Position numbers and translations under genes: made by a program. 64,000 nucleotides of DNA. Source: an uncultured Pelagibacteraceae bacterium. GTDB taxonomy: Bacteria > Pseudomonadota > Alphaproteobacteria > Pelagibacterales > Pelagibacteraceae. Location: the NCBI GenBank assembly GCA_902565935.1, contig CACFGT010000005.1:1-64000 (forward strand). Reading direction: 5' to 3'. This document shows positions 1-7,837 of the stretch, one piece after another. Under the pieces are notes generated by a model, which had not been told where the DNA came from, did no database searches, and saw only the letters and a list, made by a program, of their open reading frames with translations. Each line of letters begins with the position of its first letter. Within the stretch, counting starts at the first letter, position 1.

Positions 1-2
1 CT

Positions 3-476
3 GGACACTTAGTATTTAGTACTTTGCACACTAACGATGCCCCAAGTACAATTACTAGATTACAAAACATGGGAACTCCAGATTATTTAATTAGTGCTGC
101 TTGTCAGTTGGTTGTTGCGCAAAGACTTGCAAGAAAAAATTGTAAGGAATGTAAAGTTCCAGACGATGACGTTAATCCAAAAGTTTTACAAGATTTAGGT
201 TTTTCTGCTGAACAAGCAACTAGAGTTAAAGCAGTTAAAGGAAAAGGTTGTGCAAAATGTAAAGACACTGGCTACAAAGGAAGACAAGGTATTTATGAAA
301 TTCTTGTTGTGTCTAAACCTTTGAAAGAAGCAATATTAAGAAAAGCAACTACACCTGAGTTAAGAGAAATTGCTATTAAGGAAGGTTTTCAAACAATGCA
401 AGATATGGGTAGACGTTTAATTGCTGCAGGTGAATTAAACTTTAGAGAGTACGAAAGGGTTCTCTCAGGCGAATAG
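3..476 (+). CDS. pilB: Type IV pilus assembly ATPase PilB, C-terminal part (5' end outside window)
   Basis: This is the C-terminal part of the hexameric ATPase that powers pilus extension at the inner membrane. The frame is open from base 3, so the TTG at 24 in the ORF track is not the true start; the gene enters from the left. The His-box segment GHLVFSTLHTNDA opens the fragment. It is followed by the tetra-cysteine zinc motif of PilB/GspE proteins (CKEC, then CAKC before DTGYKGRQGIYE). Walker A and B must lie upstream of the window. pilC follows 13 bases downstream and two prepilins lie nearby, which favours a pilus over a type II secretion role. The family call is firm; the PilB versus GspE distinction rests on context. 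Confidence 0.93.
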   Translation, partial: GHLVFSTLHTNDAPSTITRLQNMGTPDYLISAACQLVVAQRLARKNCKECKVPDDDVNPKVLQDLGFSAEQATRVKAVKGKGCAKCKDTGYKGRQGIYEILVVSKPLKEAILRKATTPELREIAIKEGFQTMQDMGRRLIAAGELNFREYERVLSGE

Positions 477-489
477 ATAACAAAATTTT

Positions 490-1728
490 ATGGAAGCTTT
501 CACTTATAAAGGTATTTCAGACGGAAAATATGTAGAAGGTGATATTGAAGCTTTAAATCTCGATGAAGCATCACATAAATTAAAAGAACAAAAAATAATC
601 ATTACTAACTTAGTCAGAACTTCAAAGAAAAAAAAAGATACAAAGGAAAAAAAAGAGAAAAAAGGCTCTTCTTTATTTGGTAAGAAAAAAGCAAAAGTTG
701 AGGATGTATTAATATTTTCAAAACAGTTTGCTACAATGGTAAAGGCTGGATTACCAATTTTGCAGGTTTTGGCGATGTTAAGAGATCAATTAGAAAGTCC
801 AGCAATGAAAGATGTTGTTGAAGACATCAGAAAAAGCTTAGAGGGTGGTGTTACTTTATCTACATGTTTCGGTAAGTATCCAGAACTCTTTGATAACGTT
901 TATATCAACTTAATTAAAGCTGGAGAAGCTAGTGGTAAGCTAGATGTTTTCCTACTTAAAATAGTTGAGTCTCTTGAAAAAAAAGAAGCAATTAAAAAGA
1001 AAATTAAATCAGCTTTAATGTATCCAAGCATCATGTTTTCTGTGGCAATAACAGTTAGTATTTTCATGCTTATAAAAGTTGTTCCAGTATTTGCTAAAAT
1101 GTATGATGGGATGGGGATTGAGCTACCAGCTGCAACAGCAACAATTATGGGTATGAGTGATTTCTTAAGAGGCACTGGTGGATTAGTATTGTTGTTAATT
1201 TTGATAGCAGGTTTTATAACTTTTAAAGTTTTAACAACTAAAAATGAAAAATTTAAATATCTGTGGCACAAGCAAATTTTGAAACTTCCGATCTTTGGAG
1301 ATATGATTTTAAAATCTATGCTAGCAAGAATTTCTTTGATCATGGGAAATTTAAGTGCAGCGGGTGTAAACTTGTTGGAGAGTTTAGAAATTGCAAAATC
1401 AGTTAGTACCAATGTTGTTGTTTTAGAGTCACTAGAAAATGTAAAAAAAGGAGTTTTTTCTGGAGATACATTAACTAAACTTTTTTTAAAAGATAAATTG
1501 TTTCCTCCAACTTTTAGTCAGCTAATATCAGTAGGTGAACAAACAGGTCAATTAGATGAAATGTTTGGATCAGTTGCTAAATATTATGAATCTGAGTTTG
1601 ATACTGTTGTAGAAAACTTATCAAGCTTAATTGAACCAATTATGATTGTCTTTATGGGAGTTATGATTGGTGGACTAATGATAGCGATGTATTCACCAAT
1701 CTTTAACGTTGGTGCACTGATTGGTTAA
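490..1728 (+). CDS. pilC: Type IV pilus inner-membrane platform protein PilC
   Basis: PilC is the polytopic platform protein that couples PilB to pilin polymerisation. The 412 residues fit the family. The N-terminal cytoplasmic part (about 1-70) contains a lysine-rich stretch. Two T2SSF repeats follow, each starting with the typical FSKQFATMVKAG-type or LARISLIMGNLSAAG-type helix, and hydrophobic segments lie near 170-200, 225-250 and 380-405. It follows pilB closely and is probably co-transcribed with it. Its 3' end is convergent with the RsbW-like gene, six bases away, with no obvious hairpin terminator between them. GspF is the alternative name, but the pilin genes nearby support PilC. Confidence 0.93.
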   Translation: MEAFTYKGISDGKYVEGDIEALNLDEASHKLKEQKIIITNLVRTSKKKKDTKEKKEKKGSSLFGKKKAKVEDVLIFSKQFATMVKAGLPILQVLAMLRDQLESPAMKDVVEDIRKSLEGGVTLSTCFGKYPELFDNVYINLIKAGEASGKLDVFLLKIVESLEKKEAIKKKIKSALMYPSIMFSVAITVSIFMLIKVVPVFAKMYDGMGIELPAATATIMGMSDFLRGTGGLVLLLILIAGFITFKVLTTKNEKFKYLWHKQILKLPIFGDMILKSMLARISLIMGNLSAAGVNLLESLEIAKSVSTNVVVLESLENVKKGVFSGDTLTKLFLKDKLFPPTFSQLISVGEQTGQLDEMFGSVAKYYESEFDTVVENLSSLIEPIMIVFMGVMIGGLMIAMYSPIFNVGALIG

Positions 1729-1733
1729 TTGAT

Positions 1734-2165
1734 TTACAGTTGTTTAGTTAAGACTAAATGGTTAATCCAAGGTTTTTTTCCATCTTTAAATTCGACAGCA
1801 TCCATTATTTCTTGAATAAAAAATGTACCTAATCCTCCTGGTTTAACATTATCAATTTCTCTATGCTTAACTTTTTTTGGATCAACAGGTGTACCTCTAT
1901 CATAAAAAGCAATTTGAAGTTTATTATTTTCACAACTTATTTGAACAACCATTAATTCAGTAGGACTTGCAGAATTTTTAAAAGCATGTTTAACAATGTT
2001 TTGTGCAGCCTCAGCTATAGCTAATACCAATTCATCTTTTAGATCTTCTTGAATTTGAAGCTTTTCAAAAACTTCTCTGCAAAAACTTCTAACATCTTTC
2101 AAACTAGAAGAATTTACTAAAAAAGCTTTTTTTTCTATATGATCTTGGTGAGCAGTTTCACTCAT
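1734..2165 (-). CDS. RsbW/SpoIIAB-like anti-sigma (serine kinase) ATPase
   Basis: This is a small GHKL-fold ATPase (HATPase_c_2, 143 aa). In partner-switching systems such a protein phosphorylates a STAS antagonist and otherwise binds a target, often a sigma factor. The N-box (LAIAEAAQNIVKHAF), the G1 box (DRGTPVD) and the G2 box (GGLGTFFIQEIMD) are all present, so the ATP site looks intact. It lies 4 bases downstream of two STAS genes on the same strand, forming a three-gene operon. No sigma factor gene is seen in the window, so its target is unknown. The kinase role is inferred from family and neighbours. Confidence 0.88.
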   Translation of the reverse strand: MSETAHQDHIEKKAFLVNSSSLKDVRSFCREVFEKLQIQEDLKDELVLAIAEAAQNIVKHAFKNSASPTELMVVQISCENNKLQIAFYDRGTPVDPKKVKHREIDNVKPGGLGTFFIQEIMDAVEFKDGKKPWINHLVLTKQL

Positions 2166-2169
2166 GAAT

Positions 2170-2469
2170 TTATTCCAAATTTAATATTTGTTCTAACTTA
2201 GCCATCATAATAACTTTTAGAACTGACTTACTCACATCTTTAATGATTACTTTTGTACCTTTTTCTAAACCTTTTTGATGACTTTCAATTAATACTGAAA
2301 TTCCAGATGAGTCCATGTATTGAACATTACTCAAGTTTAAATGAACTTCCTTTCCAGCATCTATATGAGGGAATATTACCTCTTTAGCTTTCTCAGTAAC
2401 ATCCATATCTATTTCACCATCAAGATGAATGGTTGCTATATTTCCTTCCTCAGTAACTTTGTAACTCAT
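2170..2469 (-). CDS. STAS-domain anti-anti-sigma factor (second of tandem pair)
   Basis: A single STAS domain of 99 residues, like SpoIIAA or RsbV. The conserved phospho-acceptor region MDSSGISVLIES is present, so the protein can be expected to be phosphorylated by the neighbouring RsbW-like kinase and dephosphorylated by a PP2C phosphatase. Its start codon overlaps the end of the upstream STAS gene by 4 bases, which indicates translational coupling. It is a clear paralogue of that gene: the N-terminal half (GEIDMDV, VHLNLS, YMDSSGIS) is near identical while the C-terminal half has diverged. It is probably controlled by one or both SpoIIE-type phosphatases encoded further along. Confidence 0.9.
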   Translation of the reverse strand: MSYKVTEEGNIATIHLDGEIDMDVTEKAKEVIFPHIDAGKEVHLNLSNVQYMDSSGISVLIESHQKGLEKGTKVIIKDVSKSVLKVIMMAKLEQILNLE

Positions 2470-2750
2470 AAAAATTTCCTCGCCATTGCTAAAACTTTTT
2501 CTACAGGTTTACTTACCTCTATTAATTCAAATTTAGTTTTTTTTTGTTCAGCTAGTTTTTTACTTTCAATTAAAACTGAAATTCCAGATGAGTCCATATA
2601 TTCGACTTTGCTTAGATTTAAATGAACCTCATGACCTGCATCTATTAAAGGTAATATAGTATTTCTAGCCTTATCTGAAACCTCCATATCAATTTCGCCA
2701 TTTAGGTGTACTATTCTTTTATTATCTATTTCATCTACTTTGTAAGTCAT
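2466..2750 (-). CDS. STAS-domain anti-anti-sigma factor (first of tandem pair)
   Basis: A 94-residue STAS domain protein, first gene of the STAS-STAS-RsbW operon. It carries the same MDSSGISVLIES phosphorylation segment as its neighbour and the HLNGEIDMEVSDKA strand-helix region typical of the family. It differs from the paralogue mainly after residue 65, where the partner-binding helix lies, so the pair may respond to different phosphatases or bind the kinase with different strength. The divergent 145-bp gap to the pilin gene must hold its promoter. An imperfect inverted repeat CTCAT-N-ATGAG lies at 2765-2775, 15 bases upstream of the start. Confidence 0.9.
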   Translation of the reverse strand: MTYKVDEIDNKRIVHLNGEIDMEVSDKARNTILPLIDAGHEVHLNLSKVEYMDSSGISVLIESKKLAEQKKTKFELIEVSKPVEKVLAMARKFL

Positions 2751-2813
2751 AAAAATATAAAAAACTCATTATGAGCAGATATATTTTATTTTCCACAAAA
2801 AAAGATGTGAATA

Positions 2814-2842
2814 TTGGCCTTCTTAATGTGTTTACATATATA
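2814..2842 (+). promoter_or_regulatory. Candidate sigma-70 promoter for the first prepilin
   Basis: TTGGCC, a 17-base spacer and TATATA lie about 54 bases before the prepilin start. This is a reasonable -35/-10 pair in the only space available between two divergent operons. It is inferred from sequence alone, and AT-rich DNA gives chance matches easily. Confidence 0.4.
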
Positions 2843-2895
2843 AAAAAAAACAATAAAAATTAGGTAATTTTTAAATTAATTTAAAAAAAAGAGGA

Positions 2896-3384
2896 ATGAT
2901 GAAAAATAATAAAGGTTTTACACTAATTGAATTGTTAGTTGTTGTTGCAATTATTGGTATTCTTGCTGCTGTTGGTACGGTTGCTTACCAAGGTTATACA
3001 GCTGGTGCTCAAAAAAATGCAGCTAAATCTAACCAAGCTTCTGTAGTTAAGTACATTGCTGCTGAGGATCAGAAATGTAACATTGGAGAGAGTAGTGCAA
3101 TGGGCGGAAATTTAACGTGTGAAGGTAGAACAGCATCTGATGTAATCACTGCTGCTGTTACAGCTCTTGCTGATTTTAAAAATCCATTTTCAAGCTCAAA
3201 TGCTGCTGTGACAAATGGTGGAACAGTAAACACTACTGATGACAAAGGCTACACGAGGTTAAGTTCTAGTGGATCAACTATTACAATAGAAACATGTATC
3301 GAAGATTCAACAGATGATGATACAGATAATGCTTGTGCAGCAGCTGCTGATAGAATTTCTAACGAAGTAGAAGTTGGTAGTTAG
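2896..3384 (+). CDS. pilA: Type IV prepilin (PilA-like), first copy
   Basis: A pilin precursor of 162 residues. The short leader ends in NNKG and is followed by FTLIELLVVVAIIGILAA, the class III signal cut by a prepilin peptidase, with Glu at mature position 5. The first 30 or so mature residues are the assembly helix; the rest is an Ala/Ser/Asp-rich globular head with cysteine pairs that could form a disulphide near the C-terminus (CIEDS to CAAA). A good ribosome-binding site (AGAGGA) precedes the ATG. It lies downstream of pilBC and just ahead of a second prepilin. Whether it is the major pilin cannot be told from sequence. No prepilin peptidase gene is in the window. Confidence 0.92.
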   Translation: MMKNNKGFTLIELLVVVAIIGILAAVGTVAYQGYTAGAQKNAAKSNQASVVKYIAAEDQKCNIGESSAMGGNLTCEGRTASDVITAAVTALADFKNPFSSSNAAVTNGGTVNTTDDKGYTRLSSSGSTITIETCIEDSTDDDTDNACAAAADRISNEVEVGS

Positions 3385-3403
3385 TTCTAAAAAAGATTAA
3401 AGT

Positions 3404-3826
3404 ATGATAACTAGGAGCTCTAAAGGTTTCACAATCGTAGAGCTCTTAGTTGTAGTCGCAATAATAGGTATTTTATCTGCCATTGGAGTTGTCAGTTATA
3501 ATGGTTATGTATCAGGTTCAAAAAAAACTGCTGCTGAAAATACTATTCAGCAAATTGCTTTAGCACAAACCGAATATTACTCTAATAACGGAGAGTATTT
3601 TTTAAGTGGTGCTGGTGATACTTGCACAGCTTCAGCTACTACTTCAGAAGATATTGAAGATGAGTTATTTGCAGGTGAGAATACGATTGCAGATGATATC
3701 GACTTTGAAATATGCGTTTTCGGTTCTGGAGCAACTTTTACAATTCGTGGTGAAGACCAAACAGCTGATTCAACATGTGTTATTACACTAGTAAGAAATG
3801 GTGCACCAACAAGAACCGGTTGTTAG
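3404..3826 (+). CDS. Type IV prepilin, second copy
   Basis: A second pilin precursor, 140 residues, 19 bases after the first. It has the cleavage site SKG before FTIVELLVVVAIIGIL, with the Glu5 equivalent present. The helix is nearly the same as in the first pilin but the head is different, with an acidic middle and cysteines near residues 69, 104, 123 and the C-terminus (TGC). A C-terminal disulphide loop is likely, as in many type IVa pilins. It may be a minor pilin or an alternative major subunit. The heads share almost nothing, which fits rapid surface diversification. Confidence 0.9.
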   Translation: MITRSSKGFTIVELLVVVAIIGILSAIGVVSYNGYVSGSKKTAAENTIQQIALAQTEYYSNNGEYFLSGAGDTCTASATTSEDIEDELFAGENTIADDIDFEICVFGSGATFTIRGEDQTADSTCVITLVRNGAPTRTGC

Positions 3827-3904
3827 TTTAATCTTGATAATTTTAGGCCCAAAATGGATGCTTTATCATTTTGAAAAAACATATAATTAAACTAGCATTT
3901 ACTT

Positions 3905-4195
3905 ATGAAAAAAATTTTATTGACCATTTTGTTATTACCTTTTTTGAGTAACTGCACCCAGTATTCAGCAATGGTTGGACCTACACTTACTTTAGCTGAG
4001 TCAGGTAGTTTTATACAAGCAACAACCTCTTTATCAAGATCTTTAGCAATGACAAATGTAAAACAAAGTTTGACAGATGAAATTAAAAGTGAAAATATTT
4101 GTCCTACATTTCACTCCTCAGAACTAAGTCAAATATTTTTTGAAACATTAGATCATATGGATTGTGAATATGATCCAATGAGTATTTATAGATAA
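3905..4195 (+). CDS. Small putative lipoprotein of unknown function
   Basis: A 96-residue exported protein, not recognised as a named family. The N-terminus (MKKILLTILLLPFLSNC) is a short signal peptide ending in a possible lipobox with Cys17, although Asn at the -1 position is unusual. The mature part contains a GPTLTLAESGSFIQA segment and two later cysteines. It ends 9 bases before the Amt-phosphatase gene on the same strand, so the two may be co-transcribed and the lipoprotein could be an outer partner of that sensor. That link is inference from spacing only. Confidence 0.72.
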   Translation: MKKILLTILLLPFLSNCTQYSAMVGPTLTLAESGSFIQATTSLSRSLAMTNVKQSLTDEIKSENICPTFHSSELSQIFFETLDHMDCEYDPMSIYR

Positions 4196-4204
4196 TCAAT
4201 TGAA

Positions 4205-6358
4205 ATGATGCCCCAAGAAGTAGTTGATATACTTACGAGTAATATTGATACTTTGTGGGTTATTGATTGTGCAATTTTAGTTTTCATCATGCAAGCTGGC
4301 TTTATGTGTATGGAAACTGGTTTATCAAGACATAAAAATAGTATCAATGTAGCTCTAAAAAATGCTGCAGATTTTGGTGTCTCAGTAGTTATCTTTTGGA
4401 TTTTTGGTTTTGGCTTAATGTTTGGTACTTCTTATAATGGATTTTTTGGTACCGATCTATTTTTCTTCAAAACAGATAAAGCTGAGTACATGACTTATTT
4501 TGTTTTCCAGGCAATGTTTGTAGCCACAGCAGCTACAATAATTTCTGGTGCGGTTGCAGAAAGAATGAAGTTTAATGGTTATTTAATAATGACAGTTTTA
4601 GCTACTGGAATTATTTATCCAATCGTAGGACACTGGGCATGGTCTTCGAGTTATCTTTCTAAATATGATACTGTGGATCAATTATTAACTGTAACAGGCT
4701 CAATTAAAACCACTGGTTGGCTTTCTGATTTAGGTTTTGTAGATTTTGCAGGTAGCACGATTGTTCATTCTGTTGGAGGATGGATTGCATTAACAGCAGT
4801 TCTAATTTTAGGTCCTAGAATTGGAAAATATTCAGATGCAAATAGAGGTAAATTTACTGGCTCTAGTTTTCCTTTAGCAGTTTTAGGTACATTAATTTTA
4901 TGGTTTGGTTGGTTTGGTTTTAATGGTGGCAGTAATGGTGCAATGGATGAAGTTGTTCCATTAATTTTAATAAATACATTTTTAGCTGCTGCATTTGGTT
5001 TATTAACTGGTTTAAGTATTTCATACTTTAGATTTAAAAAACCTGATCCTTTTTATATTATCCTGGGACCGCTTGCAGGATTAGTTGCAATCACAGCTGG
5101 ATGCAATTCAATGACTTCTGTGACATCTATCTTTGTTGGAATTATTGGAGCAATTATTGCAATTGTTGTAAATGAAATTTTGAACAAGTTTGAAATTGAT
5201 GATGTTGTTGGAGCTGTACCAGTTCATTTAGCTGCTGGTATTTGGGGAACTCTTGCAGTTGGATTTTTTAGTGATCTAAGTATTTTGGATACTGGGCTTG
5301 ATAGATTTTCACAAATTAAAGTTCAATTTTTAGGAGTATTATCAATTGGATTATTCACATTCGTTACTTCATTTTTTATTTTAAGTTTCTTTAATAAATT
5401 TTATCCTTTAAGAGTAAGTCCAGTTCAAGAAGAACTGGGTTTGAATATTGCAGAACATAATGCCGTTTCTATAGAGCATGATTTAATTTCAATTTTAGAT
5501 AAACAATCAGAGTCAGGTGATTTAAAGATAAGAGGTCCCCAAGATCCATTTACTGCAGGCGGAGTTATTGGTCTTTACTATAATAAATTAATGAGCAAAC
5601 TTGAAACTAGTGAAGATGAGAAAAATAAGTGGAGGGAAAGAATTTCAAAAGAAGTAAAACTTGCAGTCAAAGTTCAAGAAAATTTTTTACCTAAAAGAAA
5701 TTTAAAACATTATCCTGTTCATGGAATTAACATTGCGGCAAGAGAGGTATCAGGTGATTTTTTTAGCTTTTACCCTCATAATGATAGTATTTATTTTATA
5801 ATTGCAGATGTTGCTGGAAAAGGAATTCATGCAGGCATGGTGATGGCAAAGGCATCTACATTATTTGAGGTTCTATCTCAGTCAAAAGTAGATCCTGATG
5901 AGATGGTGTTTCATATGAATAATGATTTAAACAACACCAAAACAGGAGGAATGTTCGTTACTTCAATTGTTGGAGAATATAGTTTAATAACAGATGAAAT
6001 TAGATGGGTAAATGCAGGACATCAGCCAGCAGTTGTTAGAGATCATGATGGAAAATATAATCAGATTGAAAGTTTAGCACCACCTTTAGGAGTAATTAAA
6101 CAGAAAGATAAAAGTATTTATAAGATTAATAAAATGAAATTAAATGGTTCAAGATTTTATGCTTTTACTGATGGATTGTCTGAGAGTTTAAATAAAGAGG
6201 GAAAAGAAATTGGTATCGATGGTTCAATCGACATTATTGAGGAAACTTATAATAAAGACACCAACAAACAATTAGACGACATAACGAGATCTGTGATGGA
6301 TACAACAAAAAATCAAAAGTTAACTGATGATTTAACAGTAATAAGTATTGGGAAATAA
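4205..6358 (+). CDS. Ammonium transporter-SpoIIE/PP2C phosphatase fusion (Amt-PP2C sensor)
   Basis: A 717-residue fusion. Residues 1-400 are a complete Amt/Mep/Rh channel with the FVDFAGSTIVH segment (His188) and DDVVGAVPVH segment (His341) that supply the twin-His pore, and the ISGAVAER signature. A linker (about 400-480, including GLNIAEHNA) leads to a SpoIIE-type PP2C domain (about 480-717). Its metal-binding motifs are intact: VSGDFF (Asp518), IADVAGKG (Asp535), FTDGL (Asp656) and LTDDL (Asp708/709). Amt proteins fused to other signalling domains are known as ammonium sensors, so by analogy ammonium passage or binding may control dephosphorylation of the STAS proteins encoded 2 kb upstream. 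Domain calls are secure; the signalling direction is inferred. Confidence 0.93.
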   Translation: MMPQEVVDILTSNIDTLWVIDCAILVFIMQAGFMCMETGLSRHKNSINVALKNAADFGVSVVIFWIFGFGLMFGTSYNGFFGTDLFFFKTDKAEYMTYFVFQAMFVATAATIISGAVAERMKFNGYLIMTVLATGIIYPIVGHWAWSSSYLSKYDTVDQLLTVTGSIKTTGWLSDLGFVDFAGSTIVHSVGGWIALTAVLILGPRIGKYSDANRGKFTGSSFPLAVLGTLILWFGWFGFNGGSNGAMDEVVPLILINTFLAAAFGLLTGLSISYFRFKKPDPFYIILGPLAGLVAITAGCNSMTSVTSIFVGIIGAIIAIVVNEILNKFEIDDVVGAVPVHLAAGIWGTLAVGFFSDLSILDTGLDRFSQIKVQFLGVLSIGLFTFVTSFFILSFFNKFYPLRVSPVQEELGLNIAEHNAVSIEHDLISILDKQSESGDLKIRGPQDPFTAGGVIGLYYNKLMSKLETSEDEKNKWRERISKEVKLAVKVQENFLPKRNLKHYPVHGINIAAREVSGDFFSFYPHNDSIYFIIADVAGKGIHAGMVMAKASTLFEVLSQSKVDPDEMVFHMNNDLNNTKTGGMFVTSIVGEYSLITDEIRWVNAGHQPAVVRDHDGKYNQIESLAPPLGVIKQKDKSIYKINKMKLNGSRFYAFTDGLSESLNKEGKEIGIDGSIDIIEETYNKDTNKQLDDITRSVMDTTKNQKLTDDLTVISIGK

Positions 6359-6418
6359 TACTATTTTAATTAAATTATTAATTGAAAAAAATTATATACT
6401 TAATATCTTCCACTTTTT

Positions 6419-7723
6419 ATGTTTATTAAACTAAACAAACTAAAATTTATTTTTGTCACAATATTCTTGTTTGTGGCAACATCAGTATTTTCTTCGGAAA
6501 AAAATATTACTTACATGCAAATTTTACAAAAGCCAAATGATCTAGATTTGAATTTAAAATACGCTCAACAACAAGGAAAGATGGGTAACTTTAAACAAAC
6601 TATCTCAACACTTGAAAGATTGACAATGCTTTATCCTGATAATGTTGAAATCAAATTATATTTGTTATCTGTTTTAGTACAAGTGGACTCGCCTGAAAAA
6701 GCAAACACTATTATAGAAGACATGAAGCTTAGAAGAGATTTAGCCCCAGAAGATCTTGAAGCTCTATTAGAAATAGAAGAAGAACTAAAAGATAGAGAAC
6801 CTAGTTTATGGACTTTAGCAGCTGATATTTCGTGGGGTGGAATTTACACTGATAATGTTAATAGTGTATCAAGAACAAGATTAAAAGAAGAGTCTGATGA
6901 AGTTGTAGGTGTCAACTCCGCAAAATATGATAGTACAGCAAGTGGAGGAATTGGTTTATCAGCTACAAGACCTATAGGAGAAGAGTCATCTTTTTTAATA
7001 AATTTAGCTCATTCACAATCAGAACAACACCAAGAAGGAGATGATGACTATCAAAGTTATGGTCTTACATTAGCTTTAGACACTGTTTTAGGTGGTTTTA
7101 GTTTAAGTCCTTATTTGATGTTGAGTAAATCAGATTACCAAACTGATGCAGATAGTTTTTCAAAAATGTGGGGTATAGGAGGTTTTATACCTGTTGGTGA
7201 AAGAAATTCTTTTAGTTATGGGTATGCTTTTTCAGATTCTAAAGGGAATAGAAACTCAAGTGATACTACAGCAGACGAAACTAATACGATTGGACATAGT
7301 TTTACTTTAGGTCATGATTTTATATTAACAGAAATAATTTCAACAAGTATTGGTTTGGGATATAGCGACTCTGATGCAATAGTTGATGCAGGAAACGATT
7401 ATGAAACTTACGATGTAAGTTTTGGATTAAATTTTGCTTTCCCGTGGGCTTATATTGCAGTTGGAAATGCAATAAGTTTTAATGATTATAAAAGAGAAGA
7501 TACATCTGTGAGTTCTACTAAACTTCGATCAGATTACACCAATACTTTTGATATCATGTTAACAAAGGCTATAGGAGATATTTTTCCAACAATAGATCCA
7601 AATAGAAGTTTATTTATAAATTTATCATATGAAAAACTTATTTCTGAAGCGAATATGCTTAATTATGATTATATAGCCGATTCTTTTTCACTAAGTTTTT
7701 CTAAGTCTTTAAGACTAAATTAA
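6419..7723 (+). CDS. TPR-containing outer-membrane beta-barrel protein
   Basis: An exported protein of 434 residues. A signal peptide (about 1-25) is followed by a helical TPR-like region (about 35-125, with NLKYAQQQGKMGNFKQTISTLERL). The rest alternates polar and hydrophobic residues, with many Gly, Ser and aromatic residues, as expected for an outer-membrane barrel. The layout resembles the TPR-plus-barrel family that includes Slam-type lipoprotein translocators and DUF560, but no specific function is claimed. It sits between the Amt-PP2C sensor and a FecR-domain protein, a neighbourhood typical of envelope sensing clusters. Confidence 0.68.
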   Translation: MFIKLNKLKFIFVTIFLFVATSVFSSEKNITYMQILQKPNDLDLNLKYAQQQGKMGNFKQTISTLERLTMLYPDNVEIKLYLLSVLVQVDSPEKANTIIEDMKLRRDLAPEDLEALLEIEEELKDREPSLWTLAADISWGGIYTDNVNSVSRTRLKEESDEVVGVNSAKYDSTASGGIGLSATRPIGEESSFLINLAHSQSEQHQEGDDDYQSYGLTLALDTVLGGFSLSPYLMLSKSDYQTDADSFSKMWGIGGFIPVGERNSFSYGYAFSDSKGNRNSSDTTADETNTIGHSFTLGHDFILTEIISTSIGLGYSDSDAIVDAGNDYETYDVSFGLNFAFPWAYIAVGNAISFNDYKREDTSVSSTKLRSDYTNTFDIMLTKAIGDIFPTIDPNRSLFINLSYEKLISEANMLNYDYIADSFSLSFSKSLRLN

Positions 7724-7837
7724 TCAAAATTTATTAACAATTTTTCTCCATTTTTCCTTATAAAGACGCTTTTTTTAGCGCTCATTTTGAGTTTTTAAAT
7801 GTTTATTTTTTTCAATATTTTGATACGTTTTCAGAAA

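Noticed and set aside
900-1412. 170-residue minus-strand ORF inside pilC
   Set aside because: It lies fully within a clear PilC gene on the other strand and its translation shows no family features; it is a shadow ORF.
7799-7837. Track start of the FecR protein
   Set aside because: It adds 13 residues ahead of a normal signal peptide; the ATG at 7838 is preferred.
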